From: Anabaena azotica FACHB-119
GTDB lineage: Bacteria > Cyanobacteriota > Cyanobacteriia > Cyanobacteriales > Nostocaceae
Direction: 5' to 3'
Assembly (NCBI RefSeq): GCF_014697625.1
Contig: NZ_JACJSG010000006.1
Span: 1-64,000, forward strand
DNA: 64,000 bases
Below the pieces are notes generated by a model. The model was not told where the DNA came from. It ran no database searches and worked only from the letters and a program-made list of their open reading frames with translations. The position numbers and the translations under genes were made by a program. Below are positions 8,943-16,872 of this stretch, in pieces; within the stretch, counting starts at the first letter, position 1, and each line of letters starts with the position of its first letter.

Positions 8943-10163
8943 TTAAGGCGCTAAAGCATTACCACGGATGAGACTACCAATTGTCTTGGCGGTAATTTTC
9001 AACTGGGTGATGGGGTTAGCGGGGACAACTGTTTTATACAAATAGCTGTCGAAGGTGAGCTTTTGTACATCCAAGTCAGCGCACATCTCTACAAATGCTT
9101 CGCGGGTAGCGTCGGAACGATAGAAGACTGTTTGGAGGATGTCTAGCACTTTGTAGGTGAGTCCGTATTTTTTATCCCAGCGTTTGAGATAAAGCTTGAG
9201 TTCGTTTTCTGTAGGAATGCGGCTACCATTTTGGGAAACTTCGACAATGGTTTCTGCACACATCCGCCCAGATTTAGCAGCAAAGTAAATCCCTTCGCCG
9301 GAAGACTTGGTAACGTAGCCAGCTGCATCACCAACTAGGGCAATACGACCGACAACACGGCGGGGACGGGGATGTTCAGGAATGGGGTGTGCTTCTACTT
9401 TGATAATTTTACCGCCTGCGAGTTTTTCGCTAGCACGGGCGCGGATACCAGCTTGTAGCTGTTTGATGCTGGCTTTGTTGACGTGCATTGTGCCAGTACC
9501 GACGGCTACGTGGTCATATTTGGGGAATACCCAGGCATAAAAGTCTGTGGAAACGTCATTGCCTACGTACATTTCGGCAAGTTCGTTGTAATATGCCATT
9601 TTGTCTTGGGGTAAACGGATACGCTCTTGGAAGGCGATCGCATAATTATAATCCCCAGCATCCATCTCTTTGGCAATGCGGGAATTAGCCCCATCCGCCC
9701 CAATAATCAAATCTACTTTTAAAGTTTTGGTGACACCTTGCACACTGCCTTCACTATGGTCAACATAATGAATGGTGTATGGGTCTTTGTTGTTTCCAGG
9801 TATATCAACTTTATGAACGGTGGCATTAATTAAATTTGCCCCTAATTTTGCCGCCCGGTTCCGTAAGAAGCCATCTAACACTTCCCGACGGCACATTCCT
9901 ATATATTCTTCTTCTTTTATTAAATTGATATCAACTTCGCGGTTGGAAGGTGAAATCATTTTCATCTTCCGCACTTGGCGATCGATAATCTCTGGTGGTA
10001 GGTCAAACTCACCCACCATACATAAGGGAATTGCCCCCCCACAGGGCTTGGCATTATCAAGCTTGCGCTCAAACAGATAGGTCTCAATCCCAGCTTTGGC
10101 TAGAGTTTCAGCAGCAGAGGAACCAGCTGGGCCTGACCCAACAACAGCAACCCGTAGTGTCAA
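8943..10163 (-). CDS. chlP: Geranylgeranyl reductase
   Basis: ChlP reduces three double bonds of the geranylgeranyl chain with NADPH to give phytyl for chlorophyll a and tocopherol. The FAD-binding Rossmann motif VAVVGSGPAGSSAAETL is at the very N-terminus. It is followed by the ERKLDNAKPCGGAIPL signature, the LIIGADGANSRIAKEMDA segment and ALVGDAAGYVTKSSGEGIYFA. I choose the TTG start at 10163 (406 residues, MTLRVAVVG): GGGAGA lies six bases before it and it matches family length. The in-frame ATG at 10199 would add 12 residues and has no properly spaced ribosome-binding site. Monocistronic, convergent with rpaA. Confidence 0.95.
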   Translation of the reverse strand: MTLRVAVVGSGPAGSSAAETLAKAGIETYLFERKLDNAKPCGGAIPLCMVGEFDLPPEIIDRQVRKMKMISPSNREVDINLIKEEEYIGMCRREVLDGFLRNRAAKLGANLINATVHKVDIPGNNKDPYTIHYVDHSEGSVQGVTKTLKVDLIIGADGANSRIAKEMDAGDYNYAIAFQERIRLPQDKMAYYNELAEMYVGNDVSTDFYAWVFPKYDHVAVGTGTMHVNKASIKQLQAGIRARASEKLAGGKIIKVEAHPIPEHPRPRRVVGRIALVGDAAGYVTKSSGEGIYFAAKSGRMCAETIVEVSQNGSRIPTENELKLYLKRWDKKYGLTYKVLDILQTVFYRSDATREAFVEMCADLDVQKLTFDSYLYKTVVPANPITQLKITAKTIGSLIRGNALAP

Positions 10164-10563
10164 AGGTCTTCTCCCAATCTTCACATTTACCGAAAGCATC
10201 CTACCACGGTCTTTTGGCTGATTTGGCTCTCTACCTCCCGGTTTTGTCAGAAATGCAATATTCCTTAATATTTCGATACAAATTTGTCATTAGTCATTTA
10301 GTCATTAGTTATTAGTCCATAGTCAATAGTCTATGGTAATTGGTAATTGGTAATTGGTAATTGGTCATTAGTCCAGAGTTTTTTCCTCTTCTTTCCCCAG
10401 TCCCCAATCCCCGATTCCCCAATCCCCAATCCCTACCCTCAGATAGTTGCGGTAATAAAATATTTTGGTGAGTGATACTTCCAAATAAGTTTATGTATGA
10501 TATAAATAAAACACGGTAATCCTAGCAGTACGCCGTAGATAGATTTGCAGAGGTATAGCGGCA
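10164..10563. other. STRR-rich intergenic region between chlP and cysA
   Basis: Divergent promoter region. At 10286-10375 there are tandem heptamers of the types GTCATTA and GGTAATT, followed by degenerate CCCAATC-type repeats to about 10440. No gene seen. Confidence 0.7.
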
Positions 10564-11580
10564 GTGGGCATAGTAGTTGAGAACGTATCCAAGCAGTTTG
10601 GCAGCTTTCAAGCTGTTGATCAGGTCAATTTAGAAATCCAAAGTGGTAAACTGGTAGCCCTGTTGGGGCCTTCTGGCTCTGGAAAGTCTACCTTGTTACG
10701 CTTAATTGCTGGTCTAGAAACGCCAGATAGTGGCAGAATCATACTGACAGGCAAGGATGCTACCAACCAAAGTGTTCAGGAACGGAATATTGGGTTTGTG
10801 TTTCAGCACTATGCCCTATTTAAGCATTTAACAGTCCGGCAAAACATTGCTTTTGGGTTAGAGATTCGCAAGGCTCCGGCTAATAGAATTAAAGGGCGAG
10901 TTGAGCAGTTATTAGAATTGGTGCAATTGAGTGGGTTAGGCGATCGCTATCCTTCACAACTTTCCGGTGGTCAAAGACAGAGGGTTGCTTTAGCCAGGGC
11001 GCTAGCAGTAGAACCAACTGTACTGCTTCTAGATGAACCTTTTGGCGCTTTAGATGCCAAAGTCCGTAAAGACTTGAGGGCATGGTTACGCCGCCTCCAT
11101 GATGAAGTTCATGTTACCACAGTTTTCGTGACTCACGACCAAGAAGAAGCAATGGAAGTATCTGATGAAGTCGTGGTGATGAATCAAGGGCGTGTAGAAC
11201 AGGTAGGTACACCCGCACAAATTTATGACAACCCAGCTACCTCTTTTGTGATGAGCTTTATTGGCCCAGTCAATGTTTTACCGAGCAGTTCGAGAATATT
11301 CCAAAGCAGCCAGTTAGAAATAGAACATCCAAATGTATTTTTACGTCCCCAAGATGTGCTAATAGAGAAATTTGCTAACGGTGCAACTGCACCTGCTACG
11401 GTGAGCAGATTGATACATTTGGGTTGGGAAATCAAAGTAGAATTAACTTTAGACGATGGACAAGTCGTCAATGCCCATTTAACTCGCGATCGCTACGACG
11501 AGCTACAGTTAGAACCACAACAAAAGGTATATGTCAAACCCAAGGATGCAAAATCCTTTCCTCTGTACTATTCCATTTAA
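10564..11580 (+). CDS. cysA: Sulfate/thiosulfate ABC transporter ATP-binding protein
   Basis: The ATPase of the sulfate/thiosulfate importer (CysTWA). 338 residues with Walker [11 protein letters not shown]-loop FQHYALF, signature [15 protein letters not shown], Walker [21 protein letters not shown] and the switch histidine in [13 protein letters not shown]-terminal regulatory domain (about 235-338) includes [10 protein letters not shown], typical of CysA. GTG start at 10564 with AGAGG upstream. No permease or binding-protein gene is adjacent, so its partners must be encoded elsewhere; sulfate as substrate is by family resemblance. A terminator follows at 11638-11662. Confidence 0.9.
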   Translation: MGIVVENVSKQFGSFQAVDQVNLEIQSGKLVALLGPSGSGKSTLLRLIAGLETPDSGRIILTGKDATNQSVQERNIGFVFQHYALFKHLTVRQNIAFGLEIRKAPANRIKGRVEQLLELVQLSGLGDRYPSQLSGGQRQRVALARALAVEPTVLLLDEPFGALDAKVRKDLRAWLRRLHDEVHVTTVFVTHDQEEAMEVSDEVVVMNQGRVEQVGTPAQIYDNPATSFVMSFIGPVNVLPSSSRIFQSSQLEIEHPNVFLRPQDVLIEKFANGATAPATVSRLIHLGWEIKVELTLDDGQVVNAHLTRDRYDELQLEPQQKVYVKPKDAKSFPLYYSI

Positions 11581-11637
11581 CTGAAATTTGGCAGAAATTT
11601 ATACCTACTATTAATAGTAATATCTGATGAAAGGGTG

Positions 11638-11662
11638 AGGTAAAATACTTTACCTTTTTTTT
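11638..11662 (+). terminator. Rho-independent terminator of cysA
   Basis: AGGTAAA (11638-11644) pairs with TTTACCT (11649-11655) around a 4-base loop, followed by eight T residues. The rest of 11581-11914 shows no gene. Confidence 0.85.
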
Positions 11663-11914
11663 ACACATGAAAGGATAATTATAAAATCCTCACATCTAGA
11701 GGCTTCTTCGCCTGTTCCCTTTTATCTATCACCTGCTCCCTGCCATAGAGCAAAGTTAACTTAATCGCGAAAAATTACCTCGTTTGTTAGAGTGTCAAGC
11801 GATCGCTTATAGCTTATAAAGAAAATAGTTAATAAATTTTTGATTTTAATGATTGATATTTAATGTCAATCAAATTAGAAAAAGACTTAATTTTTTTGCA
11901 AGGGAGCATGAGAT

Positions 11915-12205
11915 ATGGATATGCAAGTCCTGAGAGAGCGTGCGGGTCTCAGCCGTGCAGAAGTTGCCTTCAGGCTTGCCATAAGTGAAACTAGCGTCCG
12001 CAATTGGGAAGCAGGACGTACTGAGCCAACAATGACACCAAAAAAATATTTAGATGCTATACGTTTGTTTAAATGTACACCTGAAGAACTAGCCGCCGCC
12101 AGCGAAAAGTCCATTAATCAGCGTCATAAACGTAAGCCTGGAAGACCCAGACGTTTTCCCGAAAATCAGGTAGTTCAAGTCACTGATACTCCAGTTTGTA
12201 GTTAA
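11915..12205 (+). CDS. Small XRE-type HTH regulator with AT-hook-like tail
   Basis: A 96-residue DNA-binding protein. Residues about 4-60 form an XRE/Cro-type helix-turn-helix: VLRERAGLSRAEVAFRLAISETSVRNWEAGRTEPTM, with the usual NWExG recognition-helix end. The tail (about 70-82) contains KRKPGRPRR, the GRP core of an AT-hook minor-groove binder, then runs out as a polar segment. GGGAG ten bases before the ATG is a good ribosome-binding site. It is a lone gene with a long AT-rich leader. Likely a transcription regulator; target unknown. Confidence 0.8.
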   Translation: MDMQVLRERAGLSRAEVAFRLAISETSVRNWEAGRTEPTMTPKKYLDAIRLFKCTPEELAAASEKSINQRHKRKPGRPRRFPENQVVQVTDTPVCS

Positions 12206-13011
12206 ATCAGTTATCAGTTATCAGTTATCAGTTATCAGGGTGATGGTGGGGGATGAAGAAGTCGTCACCAACGCCTTGTTCCAATTGCTGTGGTGTTTCT
12301 TCAACGTATTTATGTTCACTGAGCTACTCACGCCAGTAGGAAACAAAAGACTTCTTGCATAAATCTTTTTTTGTCTCACGCATTCGCGTAGCGTCTCGTA
12401 GAGAAGGCGCAAAAACGCAAAGAAAAGAACGCTAAGAACGACTTTTGCAAGAGGTCTAAAGAATAAGGGTGCGTTCGTCTGCTACGTAACACACCCTACT
12501 GGCGTGGCAAGCCTAAACTTGTGCATTAGCGAAAAATCTATCATCTTGTTCATCTGCGTTCATCTGCGTTCATCTGCGTTCAAATTTATCCAAACCTATT
12601 GCCACATTTTAGCCTTGCCAGTCCACTACTGGCGTGGCAAGGCTAAAATAGTGCAATAAGTTTCCTCTCTAACCTCTGTGTCTCTGTGCCTCTGTGGTTA
12701 ATTAATGCAACATTTTAGTCGTGTCAGTCCACTACTAGCGTGGCAAGGCTAAAGTAGTGCATTAGGTAAAGTCTTGAGCATCAGCATTTATCGGCGTTTA
12801 TCGGCGTTTATCGGCGGTTAATTTTTTCTCAATCTATCGCCACATTTTAGCCTTGCCACGCCACTACTAGCTATCTCTGTGTCTCCCTCCGGGTTCACCA
12901 GTCGCCTACGGAGGGAGACCCTCCTACAGCGCTGGTTCACTGTGGCTCTGTGGTTAATTAATGCAACATTCTCAAGCGTGAGAATCAACCTCTAAGTAGG
13001 GAATTAATTTT
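12206..13011. repeat. Array of dispersed repeats, no gene
   Basis: Starts with CAGTTAT heptamers (12207-12238). A GCGTAGCGTCTCGTAGAGAAGG palindrome-type repeat lies near 12385-12410. From 12480 to 12870 four copies of a palindromic unit (ATTTTAGCCTTGCCA ... TGGCAAGGCTAAAAT; best copy 12603-12650) alternate with three different short tandem repeats: CATCTGCGTT x3 (12549-12580), CTCTGTG-type (12673-12700) and TTTATCGGCG x3 (12787-12818). Copy 4 (about 12840-12870) is half a unit. A relative of the 3763 repeat is at 12885-12946. Confidence 0.7.
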
Positions 13012-16000
13012 CTAGCTTTCCGAAGTTTCTTGAGAGAACTTCTTATGGATGGTTTTTCTTTGTTCTCCACTAGCCGCCGTGATGAGATAATCTAGTAATT
13101 CTCCTGAGAAGGGAACACGCAAGTGAAATGTGCCATCAGGCTTGAGAGCGATCGCTTTACCTGCGATAGTTACGGTAGCATCAGGATTTGTAGCTCCGTG
13201 GATAATTAACTCAGTATCAGCGATCAACCAGAAATCCTCCTGGGGGTCATTGACAACACGAACGGTATCGGAACGGGCTATAGTTACCCAATCCCCTGAT
13301 GTGGTAACATAACCTAATTCTGTGACATAATCACGATCGCTATGAGGAATTGACAAGTAGCGATCGCGGGTAATTTCATCAATTTCGTACTGCTGTACTA
13401 ACTGGGGATGTTGGTAACTTAGGTCAAAATTAGTGGCATCATACAGTCTCAGTGCTAGTTGAGTAATTCCATGCTCTGGGAGTGATTGCTGATGATCTGG
13501 GGAAATATGCCAACTTACATAAGCCCACTTGGAAGAGCGAGGGCTGAAGACAACGCTACTAGCTGCATCTAGTCCAGGCAAATAAGCCAACATGGGATCT
13601 ATATACGGACGACTGAAGACACGGACGGTAGCTGAACTGACAATACTCTCCCAGTTATCCCCTGTAAAATAGCCCAGGTCTATGATATAATCGCGCTCGC
13701 TTTCTGGAATTGGGACATAGCGATCGCTTGTTCCTGGCGCACATTCATACTGCTGTACCTGCTGGGGTTCCTCATAACTCAAATCAATGTCGGTGACATC
13801 ATACAGTCTTAGTGTTAATTCTGAGATCCCTTGATGGTGCAACTTTTGCTGATCGTCAGGCGAAACGTACCAAGAAACATAAGCCCACTCAGGATTTCGG
13901 GGTCTGAGGACTATGCTACTTGGTTCTTCCTCATCTTCTAACTCAGCCGTTATTGCTGATGCTGTGGGTAGATTTGCTTGGGGAGGGTTAGCCGTGGCTA
14001 ACACCTGTGATGTTGCAGGTTCCTCAATGTCATCGTTACCAACCCAAACTGGCGTTCCTACTCCTGCTAAGACTGCGCCATTTGCTAAATTTCCTAAACT
14101 AGATGGAGTGAGATATTCTGTATCCTCCAATATTTCACTCTCATGGATTTCGGCTGCATCGGCTACTAAATTAAGTGCATCTTCAGGAATATCAGCAAAT
14201 GTTGGCAATGAGGCGGTTACTTGTGGCTTTTGCCATTTTTCATCTGCGGTAGTTAGTTGTGTAGTTTCATCAGGCGCTTCCTGCACAGTCGTCTGTTGTG
14301 TGATATTCGCATCTGCTGCATCAGCGAAAATGTTGTCGAAATCTGGCAAATCAGGCAGAGAATCTACTATATCGCTATCTTCGTTAGCTACGGGTGCTAA
14401 TTCTGTTTCTTGGGTATTTAAATCTGCTGGCGTTTGGCTGAATTCTGCCACCAATTGCTGATGATTTTCTGCAACAGATGCAGTTTCCTGAATTTGGCGG
14501 GCGACATCTGCTGTTTGGTCTTCTAACTGAGTGGAAGCTTTAGGTAGTTCCATCATTTGCGGATAGGAAGTATTGACAACAGCAGCTGGTGCTTCCATAT
14601 CCCAAGGTGATTGTTCTAGCTCAGGCGGAATTGTGACTTGATAACTACCTGAATTAGTTTCCAACTCTTGAGCAGTTACAGCCTTGCTATTGGGTTGCAG
14701 TACATTTGGGTTGTTTTCCAACTCTTGAGCCGCAACAGCCTTGTTATTTGTGGGTTGCAGTACAGTGGAGTTAGTATTTTGGATTGTGGTAGGGTTAGTA
14801 TTATTACGTATTTCTACTGGCGGAGATGCTTCATTACTAGCAGTTTCCCCCTCGCTGGGAGCAGGGTCTGGACTGCTGTTTGATGCTGTATTTGTGGATG
14901 GACGTTTGATAAACCACAACAATAAGCCAGCGATCGCACCCACAGGTAACAGTAACCACCATAACAAGGAGCGATCCAATTGACGTGCTTCTTGTGGCGC
15001 TACCTGTGTCGGCTGTGTCAGGGTATTACCTGTAGTTGTCGCATCGGGAAATACAGTTGTGGCTGGTGTAGTTGCTGTGATGGGGGAAGAATTGAACTGT
15101 GCGGTTCCCGGTGCGGGATTAGTGGCTGTAAGCAATGCTGGGGTTTCACCTTTGGCGATCGCTAGAGCTTCCGCTACTCTTGCTGTTTCTATCGCCTTTT
15201 GTCCAGGTGATGCTAAGGCAAAACCCAGAAATGCGGCTACAGATGGCTTAGGATTTTTTTTGTAAACATATACTAGCGGTTGGGCAAAGGGTTGCGGGTC
15301 TTCTGGCGTAGTCTCGCTTACCTCAATCACCCGCACGCCAGGCAATTTGGATATCTGATTGGCTCTAGCATAGCTAATCCCGTCCTTCCCTAATTGTTTG
15401 ACAATTTCGGCGGTATTGTCCTCACTTACCTGAGTAGCATTAGAGCCTGTGGCAAATGTAGCAGCTTTAAACACCTTATAGCTACTTAGTGTTTGGCGAG
15501 TATCGCTACTTTCCGGTCGGTCTATGAAACGAATCTTCCCGGCTGGCGCTCCTAGTTCCGACCAATTGGTAATGCGTCCCCGGAAAATTCTGGCAAATTC
15601 CCTCTCGGTTAAGCTACGTTTGAAAGGGTTTTCTTCGCCCACAATGATGGCAATGTTTTCGCGGTGCAACCTCACCTGTTCCAAACCCTGGGCTTTTTCT
15701 TCTGGAGTCAGTCCACGAGCCAGAGCTGCTATATCAATACTACCATCTAACACAGCTTTGAGTGCATTTTCAGTACCGTTAGCGGCGAAATCCACTCTAG
15801 TACCAGCAAACTGCTGCTCAAAACTCTGTTTCAAGCTTTGATTCACAGCTACCAAGCTACTTGAGCCATCAATTCGCAATGTAGTGCCATTTTCCACAGT
15901 TTGCGGTAACTCAAAAGCGGGTTTTTCACTCGCCGACTGTGCCAACATTGGTGCTGACAATAACAGATTTGTTGCGATCGGGGTGGTCGTTAAGGTCAGG

Positions 16001-16050
16001 AATAATGCCAGATTTGCTATGCCACTGTCTTTTTTTTCTTTTTGCCACAT
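13012..16050 (-). CDS. PstS-like periplasmic domain fused through a TM helix to two DUF4912 domains
   Basis: A 1012-residue membrane protein. Residues 1-40 are a signal/anchor segment. Residues about 45-300 form a PstS-type solute-binding domain (LRIDGSSSLVAVNQSLKQ, then GTENALKAVLDGSIDIAALARGL). A transmembrane helix lies near 362-385 (LLWWLLLPVGAIAGLLLWFI, followed by KRP). A long low-complexity Asn/Pro/Gln/Glu linker follows to about 690. The C-terminus holds two tandem DUF4912 domains (SSIVLRPRNPEWAYVSWYVSPDD and a second copy with RSSKWAYVSWHISPDHQQ) and a final beta-rich segment. The architecture suggests a phosphate-like ligand sensor rather than a transporter subunit; no pst permease is nearby. 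Function is inferred only. Confidence 0.8.
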   Translation of the reverse strand: MWQKEKKDSGIANLALFLTLTTTPIATNLLLSAPMLAQSASEKPAFELPQTVENGTTLRIDGSSSLVAVNQSLKQSFEQQFAGTRVDFAANGTENALKAVLDGSIDIAALARGLTPEEKAQGLEQVRLHRENIAIIVGEENPFKRSLTEREFARIFRGRITNWSELGAPAGKIRFIDRPESSDTRQTLSSYKVFKAATFATGSNATQVSEDNTAEIVKQLGKDGISYARANQISKLPGVRVIEVSETTPEDPQPFAQPLVYVYKKNPKPSVAAFLGFALASPGQKAIETARVAEALAIAKGETPALLTATNPAPGTAQFNSSPITATTPATTVFPDATTTGNTLTQPTQVAPQEARQLDRSLLWWLLLPVGAIAGLLLWFIKRPSTNTASNSSPDPAPSEGETASNEASPPVEIRNNTNPTTIQNTNSTVLQPTNNKAVAAQELENNPNVLQPNSKAVTAQELETNSGSYQVTIPPELEQSPWDMEAPAAVVNTSYPQMMELPKASTQLEDQTADVARQIQETASVAENHQQLVAEFSQTPADLNTQETELAPVANEDSDIVDSLPDLPDFDNIFADAADANITQQTTVQEAPDETTQLTTADEKWQKPQVTASLPTFADIPEDALNLVADAAEIHESEILEDTEYLTPSSLGNLANGAVLAGVGTPVWVGNDDIEEPATSQVLATANPPQANLPTASAITAELEDEEEPSSIVLRPRNPEWAYVSWYVSPDDQQKLHHQGISELTLRLYDVTDIDLSYEEPQQVQQYECAPGTSDRYVPIPESERDYIIDLGYFTGDNWESIVSSATVRVFSRPYIDPMLAYLPGLDAASSVVFSPRSSKWAYVSWHISPDHQQSLPEHGITQLALRLYDATNFDLSYQHPQLVQQYEIDEITRDRYLSIPHSDRDYVTELGYVTTSGDWVTIARSDTVRVVNDPQEDFWLIADTELIIHGATNPDATVTIAGKAIALKPDGTFHLRVPFSGELLDYLITAASGEQRKTIHKKFSQETSES

Positions 16051-16154
16051 ATGCTGATATTCAGGTGGGGAACGGAAAACCGATAAGTTGTAAATTTATC
16101 TTGTTATATAGGACAATCCGCGCTAATTATACATCTGGTGTCAATATTTATTAA

Positions 16155-16490
16155 ATCAGTTATCAGTTATCAGTTATCAGTTATCAGTCCTGACAGCCTA
16201 TGGTCGGGGATAAATCAGCGCCGCCCTAAGTCTTCCACCAATTGCTTCAGTTATCAGTTATCAGTTATCAGTCCTGACAGTCTATGGTCGGGGATAAATC
16301 AGCGCCGCCCTACTTCTTCCACCAATTGCTTCAGTTATCAGTTATCAGTTATCAGTCCTGACAGTCTATGGTCGGGGATAAATCAGCGCCGCCCTAAGTC
16401 TTCCACCAATTGCTTCAGTTATCAGTTATCAGTCCTGACAGCCTATGGTCGGGGATAAATCAGCGCCGCCCTAAGTCTTCCACCAATTGC
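16155..16490. repeat. Tandem repeat, 84/84/77-base periods, with STRR heptamers
   Basis: Four copies of a unit made of TCCTGACAGYCTATGGTCGG, a GATAAATCAGCGCCGCCCTA segment, CTTCCACCAATTGCT and several CAGTTAT heptamers. The TCCTGACAG landmark is at 16188, 16272, 16356 and 16433; the last interval is one heptamer shorter. An open frame across it is an artefact of the repeat. Confidence 0.85.
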
Positions 16491-16624
16491 TGTGGTGTTT
16501 CACTAACTTATTTAAGTACGGGCGGGTTTAGCGGACATATCTGTTTTCCCCATGATTTTCTCAATCAACTCGCCCCTACTTACTGTTGACTGTTAAAACT
16601 GATATTTTAATTTGAGATTATCTC

Positions 16625-16835
16625 AGGACTTACTCATGAAAACTAAAAATCAAGGGTGTAGGGGTATAGGGGTCTAGGGGTGTAAGAGTAGATGAAACAA
16701 CATCTTATCGTTAGTTTTAGAGTCTTTACTCACTGCTATATTAAAAACCTACACTTGTGAGATAGGGGTGTAAATCTTTAAAACCTTTACACCCTTACAC
16801 CCAGCCTCAACAAACAATTTTGCTGCGTAAGCCCT
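16625..16835. mobile_element. MITE family B copy (expanded)
   Basis: Ends AGGACTTACTC and GCGTAAGCCCT, with internal AAAATCAAGGGTGTAGGGGT and a CTCAACAAACAATTTTGCTG right arm. It is longer than the 143-base copy at 29275-29417 because of a GTTAGTTTTAGAG...CTCACTGCTATATTAAA insert, a relative of which lies at 22630-22697. Confidence 0.6.
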
Positions 16836-16872
16836 GATCTGTTCCCACTCCCCAATTCCCAGTTTCTGACTT

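Larger units (their letters stand above)
16051..16872. other. Repeat-filled intergenic region upstream of mutL
   Basis: Divergent region containing the 84-base tandem repeat (16155-16490) and the MITE family B copy (16625-16835). No real gene is seen. Confidence 0.7.

Noticed and set aside
12480..12870. Possible CRISPR array (regularly spaced palindromic repeats)
   Set aside because: The spacers are themselves tandem repeats, repeat lengths vary and no cas genes are present.
16138..16458. 106-codon open frame across the tandem repeat
   Set aside because: It exists only because the repeat unit has no stops in this frame; the sequence is entirely repeat-derived and has no ribosome-binding site.
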